Source: Acytostelium subglobosum LB1
Lineage: Eukaryota > Evosea > Eumycetozoa > Acytosteliales > Acytosteliaceae
Length of the DNA stretch: 64,000 nucleotides
Assembly (NCBI RefSeq): GCF_000787575.1
Contig: NW_012236516.1
Coordinates: 608,979-672,978 of the forward strand
Direction of reading: 5' to 3'
Below, piece by piece: positions 10,901 through 22,442 of this stretch. Below the pieces are notes generated by a model. It ran no database searches. It worked only from the letters and a program-made list of their open reading frames with translations, and was not told the DNA's origin. Each line of letters begins with the position of its first letter. The stretch's first letter is position 1. The translations under genes and the position numbers were made by a program.

Positions 10901-11751
10901 CATGGTCGAGGACTTCCTGATGGTCAACAAGGATGCCATCTTCATGGAGAACATCGGAGCCACCCAAGAGTTGTCCAAGAAGGTGGACACAGTCCAGATC
11001 GAGTTGGACATCCTGGACAAGAACATTGACAAGAACAAAGAGCAAGTCCTCAGCAAGGTCGATGAGCTGGAACGCCAGATCGAGCGCAGCAGGAAGAGGA
11101 GTATGTATCCATTCATTCAATCAATCGATCAATCATGGACCATGCACTAACCAANTCCCCAACCTTCCAACAGAGAAATTCTTCATCACATGCGCAATTG
11201 CAGTGTCGGTAATCGTGTTGCTGTTGATAGGCACATCGTTGTTCTTGGGCATTTACAAGCCAAAGATGGACGATAAGTTCAGCGTCACGACCGATCCAAA
11301 CTACATCATCACGAGCACTTCCTGCGAGGGCAGTGCCGCAAACTGTACAGATACAAACTCCACAACTTCTACTACGACGGCAGGGCTGACAACTACAACA
11401 ACCTTACCTTCTACAACTACTTCAACTACTACTACACCTTCAACAACAAAGACTGGCACGACCAGTACCACTTCCACAACCTCCACCACATCAACTACAT
11501 CATCGGCAACACCTACAACTTCGTCGACGACGGCAGCAACAACGTCCACTTCAACGACAACAAAGTCATCGACGACAAAGACGACAAAGGCGTCAACGAC
11601 AAAGAAGGGCGCCACGACGTCCACTACAACAACAGGTGGATCTGCTACAACAGCAACGACAACGACTGCCGGAAACTTCATTCGTCATGTTGCCTCATTC
11701 CTCGTGGAGAGTGCTCTTCTCGAGGCTGCAGCTGGAGGTGGGCCATCATAA
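7903..11751 (+). CDS. mrfA: MYRF/MrfA-like membrane-tethered transcription factor (apparent frame break)
   Basis: Exons 7903-8204, 8585-9037, 9115-11100, 11174-11751. Order of parts: Gln-rich N-terminus; Ser/Asn-rich region; basic motif VKKRRYVIDSSHTFHW; NDT80/PhoG-type DNA-binding domain from about 8940 to 9620 (VEGLYMSIRGVKTGS, TISRLHFRKATSNN, CICSYISDPLIVRTGHP); low-complexity linker; intramolecular chaperone/peptidase S74 domain at about 10570-10970 (GNVGINNEQP, then PSDKRVKQNI with the Ser-Lys dyad in human MYRF spacing); coiled coil; a membrane helix after the last splice (FFITCAIAVSVIVLLLIG); Thr-rich lumenal tail. MYRF trimerises, cuts itself at the S74 domain and frees the DNA-binding part; Dictyostelium MrfA acts in prestalk gene expression. 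The DNA-binding and S74 parts are in different frames; the switch must lie near 10230-10260 and no intron fits, so an indel or sequencing error is likely. Intron 1 (380 nt) is unusually long. Confidence 0.88.
11155..11155. other. Ambiguous base (N)
   Basis: Single N inside the last intron of the mrfA-like gene. It shows the assembly is not finished quality. Confidence 0.95.
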
Positions 11752-11880
11752 AGCCATAGTCTTCCATGGCCAGCAACATATAATATATTAATAATAATAA
11801 ACATAGGGTACCCTTTTGTAAAGTTATCATCATGATCACGAATGTTTGATGATTGAGTGGTGTCATGGAGTGGGGTAGAT

Positions 11881-11905
11881 GGAATAGTTCCAGTGGAATA
11901 GTTCC
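11881..11905. repeat. Tandem pair of GGAATAGTTCC palindromes
   Basis: Two copies (11881-11891 and 11895-11905) between the convergent mrfA-like and PEMT genes, followed by GATT repeats. Same motif as the intronic copies. Confidence 0.8.
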
Positions 11906-11949
11906 AGATTGATTGATTGATTGATTGAATGGATGGACCTCGTGGACCT

Positions 11950-12641
11950 TTATTGAGCCTTCTTGGCGGTGGCCTTCTTCTTTTGAGCCTGACTAGCATA
12001 GATGTGATGAGTGAAATCCTCTTCAAAGATGAGAGCGATGCGATAGACGACAAAGACGACGCCCACCAGGATGATTCCGGCAGGACTGCACTCCCAGAGT
12101 GCAGTGGCAAGGAACATCATGGTGGCTCCATTGTACATTGGGTTTGACATGACGTTGAAGGGGAATCCAGTGACGCGCTCCTTCATCAAAATGCCAAAGT
12201 AGTCGCCTAAATAAGTGCCAGTGATTCCAAGTCTAAGGTATGACGACAGCACAAACACAGCACCAACAGCAAACAATCCATAAGCAATATATCTAACCAA
12301 TTCGCAATCCAACAAGTCCAATCTAGCCTGATGTGTAATCGCTTCCTTGAACCTTTATATTGTGAATGTTTGAGTGTGAGTGATCAAACAATCAAACGAT
12401 CAATCAATGAATCAACTTACATGTAATCACGAACAAGACTGCAAGAAAAGATAAGGAAGGCTAGGAAGTAGCAGCCGCGGTATGGTCCACCACATAGACG
12501 TGTGAGGAAATGTGTGTTGTACTCTTGTCTGGCAACGATGTTCCACCATGTTGGTAGACCAACCGTCACGGCAATCGATGCCAAGAAGTATGTTTCACTA
12601 AAGTTAACCTGTGTGAATGATTCCAATACCTGATCAATCAT
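11950..12641 (-). CDS. Phosphatidylethanolamine/phospholipid N-methyltransferase (PEMT family)
   Basis: 207 residues, the size of animal PEMT and the yeast Opi3 class. Exons 12421-12641 and 11950-12352. It transfers methyl groups from S-adenosylmethionine to phosphatidylethanolamine derivatives in the ER membrane. Several membrane helices are visible (FLASIAVTVGLPTWWNIV; GCYFLAFLIFSCSLVRDY; YGLFAVGAVFVLSSYLRLG; PAGIILVGVVFVVYRIALIF). The PEMT motif GTYLGDYFGILMKERVTGFP and NVMSNPMYNGATMMFL match the SAM-binding region. The Lys-rich tail KKKATAKKAQ could act as an ER retrieval signal. The TAA stop is embedded in AATAAA, so the 3' UTR may be very short. Confidence 0.93.
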
Positions 12642-13477
12642 CTCTTTGTTTATGTCTGTATATATCTGTATAAGTATCTATATGTTTAAGGAGTGTGATT
12701 GATATGAATGAATGAATGAGAGGTCATGTGATGTGTTGGTTGGGTTGCTAGTCAGTTCCCAACCTGATCAGTTCAGTCGACTTTTGATTCATCAAAAAAA
12801 CACACAAAGTGATTCAACTTGGATTGGAGGGTCCAAGACCTCAATGTGTATTCATCATCATTGCACTTGACCAAGCAAATGTGGTGATGGACCTACTTTG
12901 CCAAACAAAGACAACCCAACCAATATTGATTGATTGATTGATTGATTGTGAAGATGATCTTATTAATTCGAATCAATCACTTTTCCAATTAACTAGAAGA
13001 GTTTGAATCACACATCATTTCGGATACATTCAATCAAAGAAACAAAGTTATTACTTTGTTCATTCAAAGGTTAGGCTGTCATCTCAACATCGATCACTGA
13101 TAAGTATTCACTGAACACACATACATCACTGCATCATCATAGTCGGCCCGATTTTATTTGAATGATATTTTTCGAAATTAAAATTAAACAAAACAAACAA
13201 AATTCAATTCAAAGAGGTCGAGGAAAGGAAAGAAACAAGTCCATTCTTGACTCACACTCGTATCGCACCACCACACGCTCACTCTCAACTCACGCTCACC
13301 AACCAAACCAAACACTTGTTGTGTCCTAACTTTGCTCCCACAAAACAAGCCACGCTCCCTCCCTGCCAGATCCTTGCGCAACACAACATTTAATTTATCT
13401 CTTTCTTCTCTGTTTATCTATCTATCTACCTATCTAGTTATTTATAAACATCAGAACAATATACAAACAACAACAAC
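12642..13477. other. Divergent promoter region, PEMT / Rab
   Basis: 836 bp. AT-rich with ATTG repeats near 12925-12950 and TATC repeats at about 13417-13436 in the Rab leader. No gene seen; the open frames at 13184-13384 and 13332-13529 lie over the leader and lack any domain. Confidence 0.55.
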
Positions 13478-14481
13478 ATGGCACCAGAGCAGTAAGTTTA
13501 GGGGCATGACACGCATCGATCGACAATAATGACCGATCGATCTAGTCTCGGAGAGCCAGAGTCAACAATTACTAACATAATGACCGTCATTCATTCACTT
13601 AACTTTCAGTGATTTCTTCTTCAAGATCCTGTTGATTGGCGATAGTGGAGTAGGCAAGAGTTGTCTATTGCTTAGATTCGCAGTATGTTCAACTTAATCA
13701 ATCATTCGATTCGACTCGATCAATCACTCACTCACTCACTCATATCAACTTACTTATAGGATGACTCATGGACCGATACGCATATCAGTACCATCGGTGT
13801 AGATTTTGTAAGTACTAGCTTAACCTACGCTCGTCAATGGGACAACTTTGACTTACATAACATCATCACACAATCATTTACATTCAATGACAACAGAAAA
13901 TTAAGACATTGAACCTTGATGGAAAGACTATAAAGCTGCAGATCGTATGTGTTTATCATCATCATCATCATATGATTGAATGATATCCTCAACTCTAGTG
14001 CGATACATACATACTTACACATCAATCAACACAATCAATCAAATATTTATAGTGGGATACTGCTGGACAGGAGAGATTCAGAACTATTACATCTAGTTAC
14101 TATCGTGGCGCACAGGGCATTATATTGGTATACGACTGCACCGATCAGGACTCTTTCAACAACGTCAAACAGTGGATGGGCGAGATAGACAGATATGCAT
14201 GCGAGAACGTCAACAAACTGCTGGTCGGCAACAAGACCGACCTTGTAAATGAGAAAGTGGTCGACACCAACCAGGCCAAGGGCTTCGCCGACAGCATGGG
14301 CATCCCCTTCATCGAGACCAGTGCCAAGAACGCCACAAACGTCGAGCAATGCTTCCACTCGATGGCCAGAGACATAAAGAACAGACTCGCAGATATCCAA
14401 GACACACCAAAGAAAGACGAAGGCAACGTGCCAGTCGGAGGAGGCAACCAGAACAGGAAGAAGAAGATATGTTCCATTTAA
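13478..14481 (+). CDS. Rab1-like small GTPase
   Basis: 203 residues in five exons: 13478-13491, 13610-13682, 13760-13807, 13897-13944, 14053-14481. All GTPase motifs are intact: P-loop GDSGVGKS, switch [19 protein letters not shown] and ETSAK. The effector region [20 protein letters not shown] and [16 protein letters not shown] place it with the Rab1 group (ER-to-Golgi traffic). The C-terminus is KKKICSI, with a single Cys third from the end, so it is a CXX-type prenylation site rather than the double Cys of most Rab1. The five-exon structure with a 14-nt first coding exon is the most fragmented for its size here. Introns are 118, 77, 89 and 108 nt. Confidence 0.94.
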
Positions 14482-14814
14482 AGAGGCATGATGATGTTGT
14501 TGTGCACAACCCATCAGCCGCCTGTTGGATATACCAATGCCAGCGTGTACTCTTTTCCTCCATCCCCCTCTCAATCAATCATCTCCACACCTCCACACTT
14601 CTTTCTTTCTTTCTCCCTCTTTCTCTCTCTTCCACATCCCTACCTTTGCAACAACAGCAACAGCAGCAGCAGCAGGCAAGGAAGCAGCAGCCGCAACAGC
14701 AGCAATAGCATATATAGGATCGATTAAAGGATAACATAATCCGTTTCTTCCCCAAACAAGACCACACGACTATGACTACAACTATGACTTGATAAGTGCT
14801 GGAAGGATTGGATA
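14482..14814. other. Convergent spacer with CAG/CAA repeats
   Basis: 3' flanks of the Rab and BTG genes. Contains pyrimidine-rich DNA (14595-14640) and an interrupted CAG/CAA tract at about 14650-14708. No gene called. Confidence 0.55.
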
Positions 14815-15861
14815 TTACGAATGGTATGGTTGGTACACTTTTATTGGATTCCTGTTGCTAAAGACAGCGGCGTTGCTATAGGCTACGGCCACTGATGCTG
14901 CGGCATTGGAAGAATATACAATGTTGGGGGCCTGTTGGTCCTTGGTGACTGCGGCAGGTGAGGCAGGAGGTGAATTGAAGAGTTGTTGATATACAGAGGG
15001 AGAAGACGGTGAAAAGATGGGTGCGAGCGACGACAGTGATGGTGACGAGCTCTTGGTGCGGTGCTGTGTGGTTGACGACGGTGTGCTGTGGCCGGTCAGC
15101 AGGCTGCCAGCGCTCCCTCCAAGGGTGTTGCCGGTGCCACTGCCAGCGCTTATATTACTGTTGCTGTTGACATTGCTGCTAATGGCGCTGTTGAAAGGGT
15201 ACAGTGTCTTCTCATAGTGCTTTCCATGTCGGTATGTTACATTGCCAGGGTCAATCCACATTGTGGTGTTCTGCTTAAAGAACGTTCTAAAGTCGCCGTG
15301 TATGTCCGATCGCTTGGCGGCGTCGATCAACAGGCGATCGGTGGTTTCCTCGCAGATGACAGCGCGGTAGCCCTGTCCTCGCTCGGGCGCGTCCGGATAC
15401 CAATGACCCTTGGTGCGGTCTCGGAGTCCGACGATCAGCTCCTTTCGGAAGCGACGTATGTTCTCCTTTGGTATGTTTCCATTGAGTTTACCGAGTGAGT
15501 CGGCCCACCAACAGGCGGCCACCACCAACTCGGGAAGATCAGTGTTGTAGGCAGTGAGATATTGTTCAATATCCGACAGTGGTGGGGAGGTAGAAGGGTT
15601 TGGCGCGCCAGACGATGAGTTTAGGCTGCCACCATTGCTACTGCCACTGCTACTGCTGTTGCTTCCGATGCTACTGATGTTGTTGCTGCTGCTTCCTGCA
15701 CCGCCCAATGGCGAGGGGATTGACAAAGGTTTACTCTGCAATCCCGATGAGGACAGAGCGGACGCTGACACTGTTGAGGTGGCCGTTGCCAATTCGCTTG
15801 CCGTCGTTGGTTCACTGACGGCCACCTCACCAGCATCATTAGAGTCTGAACTTGGTGACAT
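14815..15861 (-). CDS. BTG/Tob family protein
   Basis: 348 residues, no intron. I start at the ATG at 15861, because the longer frame has no ATG. The first 95 residues are Ser/Gly/Asn/Thr rich. Residues about 108-215 are a BTG (APRO) domain: ELVVAACWWADSL, IRRFRKELIVGLRDR, the box A signature GHWYPDAPERGQGYRAV, and the box B-like TMWIDPGNVTYRHG. In animals and yeasts BTG/Tob proteins bind the CAF1/CNOT7 deadenylase and slow cell growth by promoting mRNA deadenylation. The tail is Ser/Gly/Asn rich and ends in NPIKVYQPYHS; a PAM2 motif like that of Tob is not obvious. Coding GC is high with long low-complexity runs. Confidence 0.9.
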   Translation of the reverse strand: MSPSSDSNDAGEVAVSEPTTASELATATSTVSASALSSSGLQSKPLSIPSPLGGAGSSSNNISSIGSNSSSSGSSNGGSLNSSSGAPNPSTSPPLSDIEQYLTAYNTDLPELVVAACWWADSLGKLNGNIPKENIRRFRKELIVGLRDRTKGHWYPDAPERGQGYRAVICEETTDRLLIDAAKRSDIHGDFRTFFKQNTTMWIDPGNVTYRHGKHYEKTLYPFNSAISSNVNSNSNISAGSGTGNTLGGSAGSLLTGHSTPSSTTQHRTKSSSPSLSSLAPIFSPSSPSVYQQLFNSPPASPAAVTKDQQAPNIVYSSNAAASVAVAYSNAAVFSNRNPIKVYQPYHS

Positions 15862-17465
15862 TCTCTTCAAGTCACTACTAAATTCCTGCTGCTGTTTCTT
15901 TATACAATCTATTATTATAAGTTATTATTATTATTATTTGTAATATATATTTTTTGTTATATTTTTGTTGTTGTTTTTCAAATACATATAGATAGATATA
16001 TTTATATCTGTATATGTATTTTTATATATATATAAAAATATAATTAAGATGGATGGGGAAAGTGATAAATGATGGTGAGAGAGATGAAATGAGTTGTGAG
16101 TTTCTCTCAAATGTGGGCAGTTCCCTCTTTGTTGTGAAATATGAACGTAAAATAAAATCTAAATGAAATCCACTTTAGATTGAAATGGGAATGGGGTGCA
16201 GGAGGGGGTGTTCTCGAGGGCAAAGGGCAAGGGTAATGACTTGTTCTCTTCCCAGGCCAATCAAGAAACACTTCTCACTCTATCACTCTGACTGAATAAC
16301 TGACTGATTGAATGTTATGATTGAATGATCTTGAAAATATATTATAGATATAGATATATATAAATATATAAATATATAAAAAGACAATGATTATAATAAT
16401 AATTAATGAATTATGTTGATGTTGTTGATTGATTGATCAGAGTGGTGACAAATAACAACAACAACAACAAGAAGATGAAGAAGAAGAACAAACAAACAAG
16501 GTGGTAGCTATAAATGAACTCGCGGAATGGCCGGCTCTGTTGCGGTTGGTTGGATTGGACCCCAAACAGAGAAGGTAGTTGTATGATGTGTGCAGAAGTG
16601 TGAGAGTGTTCAGTTGTAAGAAAGCAGCAGTAGCAGCAGTGGATCAATCCATCCTTCAACAACAACAATAATATTCATTCATTCATTCATTCATTCAATC
16701 ATTCTGCAACAACAACTAGTGTGGATTGATCAGTATTAGGTACACAATCCACACCTTGTGTGATTGATTGAGGATGAAGAAGATTCACACTAACTCTAAC
16801 ACACAAACTCCAACCCACGCACACACCTATCACTCAACATCTCATTCCCACTAGCCGGCTCGATTCAATGTCCGTTCATTAACACACTGACACTGACACC
16901 CCGAGCTGTGTGTTGTGGCATGGTCCAATGTGCATTGATCCTCATCTACCTCACTTGTGTTTATTGTCTTCCCAACCAACACACACACTCCACTCACTCC
17001 TTTCAACTCACATTGATTGGTGTCAACCACCAGAGTATCTACATTGAGTGATACCCGAGTAATAAAATCAATGTCAATGTCAGTGTCAATGTCAATGTAA
17101 TCGATTTGATCTAATAATACCTATCAATCATTCATTCATTCACATTGACATTTGAATCAGATGTTAGTCAACTTAAGTCTAATCATTCATGAATCAATCA
17201 AACAATGATCAGACTACACCTTATGAATTGGTTGAGTTTGTGTTGTAATTTGAACTTGGAGATGGAAGGGATGTGGACCCGAAAGACCAACAAAATTGAG
17301 TGAAGCTCAAAACCAATCTGACTTGTTGAATAAAAATTCATTGATGTTATTGCCAAACAGATAAAATATGTACAGATAATCTTAATTATTACATTTAACA
17401 TTAATAACTGTACATACATATACATATAAATATACATAATATAGATCAGAAAAGATACAGGGAGA
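15862..17465. other. Long divergent intergenic region
   Basis: 1.6 kb between the BTG and ubinuclein-like genes. Very AT-rich leader at 15900-16040, a second AT-rich patch at 16320-16410, ATTC repeats near 16675-16695, and a tandem hexamer (about TCAATG) at 17069-17100. The frames at 16411-16668 and 17198-17650 are low-complexity or antisense; no gene supported. Confidence 0.55.
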
Positions 17466-20124
17466 ATGGAAACCTCATCAAGTACAAAGGAGTCTTCCTT
17501 TGTTATACCATCAAAGTTATCTAGTTTGATGCAATCAAATACTACATCACCAACAACATCTTCGACATCAGCAAGCAATGACATTGATATGATATCAGCA
17601 TCATCAATGTCTTCAAATGGACATGGCTCTGTAACAGCTATCCCATCCACTCCACCATCTACAACATCATCGTCATCTCAGACATCAACATCAACAACGA
17701 CAACTACAACAACAACAACTTCATCTACATCACCAATCATACCAACATCACCGACACCAAAGTCGATGGTGTCTGAGATGTTGGCGGGTAATGCACCAGC
17801 CAAGACATTCAGACTGGAGGTCGACCTGGCCGCCTGCAACCGTGAGGTCGACTACCGATCACTGTTACAGAAGGAGGCACATAGTTTCAAGCGGAAGCAG
17901 GATGAGCTGAGGATTAGCGAATCATTCTATCAAAAGGCTGGCAGTGGTGATGCTCTGAGGCTCTCCACATCGTCTGACGACTTCATACCCTACGCCCCAT
18001 CCAAGAACCGTCTGACAGATGTCATCAGCAAGATTGAGCGTCGTGGACTGGATGACGACGATGAGTCCTCACAATACGACAGCGATGACAGCTTCATTGA
18101 CAACACAGAGATTGTAAGATTCATTGGATTGTTGAATGTGATCACATGATCACTCACTCACTCACTCACTAACCATGTACCTGAACAGATGAACTATGAC
18201 TCGGATGTAGAGACCAACTATGGTGGCTTCTTTGTACATGTTGGAAATGTGGAGCAGAAGGAGAGAGATGAGGAGGATGACGATGATTTTAGGTCAACAG
18301 AGTATGCAGAGACATCTGATTCATCAAAGAAGCGCAAGGTTGCATCGACATCGACATCGTCCGCTGCACCAACCATCAAGAAGGTCAAGCCCAGCACAGG
18401 TGCCGCAGCAACACCAATACCAAGCGATTACGAAGAGACAATCAATAAGTTATTGGAGAGTCTAGAGACAGAGATTAAGAACTGTATGTTATCTACATTG
18501 TTGGATTGGATGTTGATCAATGATGACGATGTGGACGATGATGATCACTAACTCAATATTACACAGTCCCTGATGACCTAAAGAACCTTCCAAGGAAGAT
18601 AAGACCATTGTTGTCAAAGATATATGAAGCTGTTACCAGTACCAACTCACAAGGACATCTCTCTGGCCATATCATAACACGCATTGCAACATTCTGGCCA
18701 CTGAAAGAGCAGACAATCAGAGTATGCTTGACCATGCACTGACGATCATCCATTCAAACATCACTGACATTCAATCATCACATCAACCAATCATTAGGCA
18801 CACTTGAAGAAGGCATGGGAGGAGATTGGAGAGACACATGTCAACAAGACAGAGAAGACAATCAGGAAGTACGTGGATAAGATCAACGAACTACTGATGA
18901 CATTCAAGAAGCTGGTGGAGAAGGAGAAGGCTCAAGATACAGAGAGTGTAAGTGTTGTCGATCAGACCATCACAAGTTCGTTCGCTCACTCAATCAATCA
19001 TATTATAGAAGGAATACAAGTTCAGCAAGACTAGCAAGTCATTGATATATCAGATTGTCAACTTGAACAAGGAGATTGTGGACTTGAAGAATGAAGCGGC
19101 TGTTCGTGCTGCAAAGGCTGGTGCCGAAGCAGTGGTCATTGCAGAGGTCACACAACGATCACATCTCTACAAGAAGATTGTCAATCTCTTCCCTGGTGGC
19201 TGGCTCAATGCCAAGCTACTCTCGGCTGCATACTCCTCAGTTAGGAAGAGTGCCTTGCTAAAGGCTCAGCTGGAAACTTCATCCCCATCAACGCCAACAA
19301 CATCCACAAAGTCCTCTGAGGAACCAACAACGCCCAAGACGCCATCAACACCCTTGATTACAAAGGACAAGGACACTGAGAGGAAGGAAAAGTCTTCCAA
19401 GGACAAGGACAGCAAAGATAGAGAGAGCAGGAAGTCAGTGGAGTCATCAGAGGTCAGGGACAAAGACAAAGACAGGACAAAGCTCAAGGAGAAGACCAAA
19501 GTAAGCGACGTAGATAAGGAGAAGCCAAAGGAGAGAAGCAAAGACAAGGAGAGGGAGAAAGAGAAGGATAAGACAAAGGTTGTAAAGGACAAGACAAAGG
19601 AGAAGGAGAAGGAGACAAAGGTTGTCAAGGACAAGCACAAGGAGAAGACACCAACATCAGACAAACACAGAGAGAAGGCCAAGGAACATTCAAGTCCCAA
19701 GAGCTCAGAGAAGGATAGGGATAGAATCAGTCGAGACAAGGAGAGGGAGAAGAGCAAAGCATCATCAACATCGACATCAACCACATCAAGCAGCAGCAGT
19801 AGTAAGAGCAAAGATAGGGATAAAGATAGAGTATCAAGCAGAGATAAGGAGAAGGAGAAGGAAAGGAGCAAGGATAAAGAGAGAAGCAAAGACAAGGAGA
19901 GGAGGAGCAGTAGTAGCAAGGACCAACAGGAGAAGAAGGACAGGGATAAGACCAATGTGTCGGCATTACTTTGCGATGACGATGAGGATGACCAACTGAT
20001 TGATGTCATGTTCCCAGAACACCTGAGGAAGTTCAAGCCTCGCCCATCAGACTTTATAGACGACGACTCACCAGAGGATGTGGACATGCCCTCACCATTC
20101 AAATCCAGTCATGGACTAATGTGA
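17466..20124 (+). CDS. Ubinuclein/HPC2-like subunit of the HIRA histone chaperone complex
   Basis: 787 residues. Exons 17466-18113, 18189-18483, 18567-18721, 18798-18947, 19009-20124. After a Ser/Thr-rich start there is the Hpc2-related domain, split by intron 1: YDSDDSFIDNTEI then MNYDSDVETNYGGFFVHVG. This motif binds HIRA in the complex that deposits histone H3.3. Residues about 315-520 form the ubinuclein middle domain (FPDDLKNLPRKIRPLLSKIY, HIITRIATFWPLKEQTIR, then LFPGGWLNAKLLSAAYSSVR). The C-terminal 300 residues are an extreme Lys/Glu/Asp/Arg/Ser tract, like KDKDRTKLKEKTK, ending in acidic patches. Splice sites were set by frame and by continuity of both domains. Acts in the nucleus. 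Confidence 0.88.
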
Positions 20125-20308
20125 TCAATCAATCAAGATCATGGAAGTTGCATTAGCAGTGGACCACTATAGTCATATATCATTAATGTTTATTGTCGAC
20201 AATAACTGCTCCGACTACAACTACTATTTGGTACACTTTGGTGATGTGGCCAGCAGACTACCGATCGTTGGCTTGCCAGCCAGCCAGTCCATGGACGACA
20301 CCCTTCCT

Positions 20309-22442
20309 TTAAATAAACTGTTGCAACTCCTCCGAGTGCTTGATCAGCACATCGACAAAGTCTGGCGGGATCTGTAGTGTTGGCGCAAAGACCATTGCCA
20401 GATTAGAGTTGCTCATCTTGTTTGTGTATGAGTTGGCTGCCACCTGTGCAATGAATCCAAACAATGACGCCAACGTGGCACACTGTATATTGTCCAGTGT
20501 TTCCAGTAAGCCTCGCAACAGTATCGATTGATTCTCGTAAGACTCGTCAGCTGCAATCTGATCCATTAACGATCGATGTGTCTTGGGTATGATTGGCTCG
20601 GGCAGCTCACGTAGGTATCTCTTTAGTATATCGCCAACGCCATGTATATCACTGATTGATTCCAAATCAACTTGTTCGCCTCTATTATATCTCTCGATGA
20701 ACGAGTTCACCTCTGTCTTGCTGCCAGCCTGTCTCATGATTCCAACCTCATTGATTGCGCCACATTGTAGTAGTGAGTTGATTGTCTCCAGTATGACGAA
20801 TGGTACATTGGTGCCACTGTGACATCCTGCATATAGTGGCTGTCCAAACACCCTACCGCCATTATAACATCCATTGACAGACTTCCTCGCTGGCGGGGTC
20901 TTCCGCAGTGTTGGTGTAGTAGGCAGTTGTCTAGTCGATGGCAACTGTGGTAACTGTGGCAACTGAGGCAGTGGGGGTGATGACTGCCGTGGAGAGACCT
21001 GAGGTACCTGTGGCAAGGGCGGCAACTGAAGGAGTTGATTGGTCGAAGACCTTGGTGAAACCTGATTTGGTAATGGCGGCAACTGAGGGAGCTGTGAATA
21101 TGAAGAGGTTTGTGGAGGAGATGGTGGCTGCCTGGTTGGGGCGGTAGGTTGGTGAGATAAGTGCTCTGGTAATGGCGGCAACTGAGGGAACTGTGAATAA
21201 GAAGATGTTTGTGGAGGAGATGGTGGCTGCCTGGTTGGGGCGGTAGGTTGTTGGGATGAATGTTCGGGAATGAATGGTGACATTGAGTCCATGTTCATGC
21301 TTGGCTTCTTTGGGAGTGCAGGTGGCTCAGACTTGTGCAACTTGGTCTTGGCCTGAGTCGAGGTGTCTGGAGTACGTGCCACCAAGTTGTCAGTGTTGGT
21401 GGGGATTGCTGGAAGATCCTTCTGTATCCTTGGCTCTATTGGTGGACGCTGTTGCTCCATTGATGGTGGCCTTGGTGGTATGATTGGTCGCACTTGCATC
21501 TGTACAGGAGCCACTGCTGGGGACATTGGAGGTGGCGGCTCAGACTCGGATGCAGTGGTCGAGTCCTCATAGAGATCACTGACATACTTCTCCAAGTTGC
21601 TCTGTTTCTTCTTACGATGTAGCATGAAGCCCATCACAACAATCGATACAACAGCCACTGGAACCACCACAGACACAATTATAATGATTGTCTTGCTGTC
21701 CAGTCCATTACCGTTGCCACTTCCGCCACCACCACTTGGGGGTGGTGTTATTATACCATTGTCAGGTCCAGGTGTTCCACTGATGACATGACCTGAGGCT
21801 GCGCCAGTAGGACCAACTGGTACGAAACCGAATGGGAGCATCGATGTTGCAGTTTGAACCAGCTTGATGCTGGCCAACCTGACCTCGGCACCACCCTGTG
21901 CCACTTGGAATCGAATGTCATTGAATGATTGAGTTGCTGTGGTAATGTTCAACTCGCTCAACTTGATCCTTGCGCCTTGGAACTGTCCATACATATTGGT
22001 GTTGGCCAAGTAGTATGTGTTGTCAAGTTGTACCAATGAGCCACTAACAGTGCCAATTGACACTGTGACCAAAGGAGTTAATGATCCTCCAGAACCAGGT
22101 GATGCTACATTGATAGCAAACTCAATATACATATTACTGGTTGAGTCATATGCTGGTGATGATGTTAACTGGACATAGTCTGTGTGATCATGTGTTAGTG
22201 TGAGAGTGTGTGAGTGTGTGTGATGGAAGGACTCGTGGCGGGCCCGGGGCATTACCATTCTTGTTGTTTGATGTCATTGACAGACATGATGTGGCCACCA
22301 TATCACAAGCTGTACTTTGTAACACTGTTGATTTGGAAGTATCTATAATGGTGGAACCATATCCATTCTGATATATTAACTGATCGGCACTTGTAGTGTG
22401 ACAAAGTGTTGCCAACACTAAAAGTATGAAACATCCTAACAT
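20309..22442 (-). CDS. Single-pass membrane protein with cytoplasmic RhoGAP domain
   Basis: 685 residues. Exons 22256-22442 and 20309-22179. The start (MLGCFILLVLATLCHTTSA) is a signal peptide, which fixes the ATG at 22442. About 200 residues of extracytoplasmic domain follow with no family I recognise, then a Gly/Pro spacer, a membrane helix at about 225-249 (TIIIIVSVVVPVAVVSIVVM) and a basic stop-transfer HRKKKQ. The cytoplasmic linker is Pro-rich with SH3-type motifs and an imperfect tandem repeat (PTAPTRQPPSPPQTSSYSQ twice). The last 180 residues are RhoGAP, with the arginine finger in GIMRQAG and the motifs LKRYLRELPEPIIP and MSNSNLAMVFAPTL. It should switch off a Rho/Rac GTPase beneath the plasma membrane, perhaps on an outside signal (inference). 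Confidence 0.88.

Noticed and set aside
11301-11681. Val-rich antisense ORF, and an Asn/Tyr/Asp/His-rich alternative frame, over the mrfA-like tail
   Set aside because: Both are mechanical shadows of Thr (ACN) repeats; the Thr-rich frame is continuous with the membrane helix.
19266-20102. 278-codon antisense ORF under the ubinuclein-like gene
   Set aside because: It is the Ser/Leu/Phe-rich mirror of the Lys/Glu/Asp repeat; the sense frame has introns and known domains.
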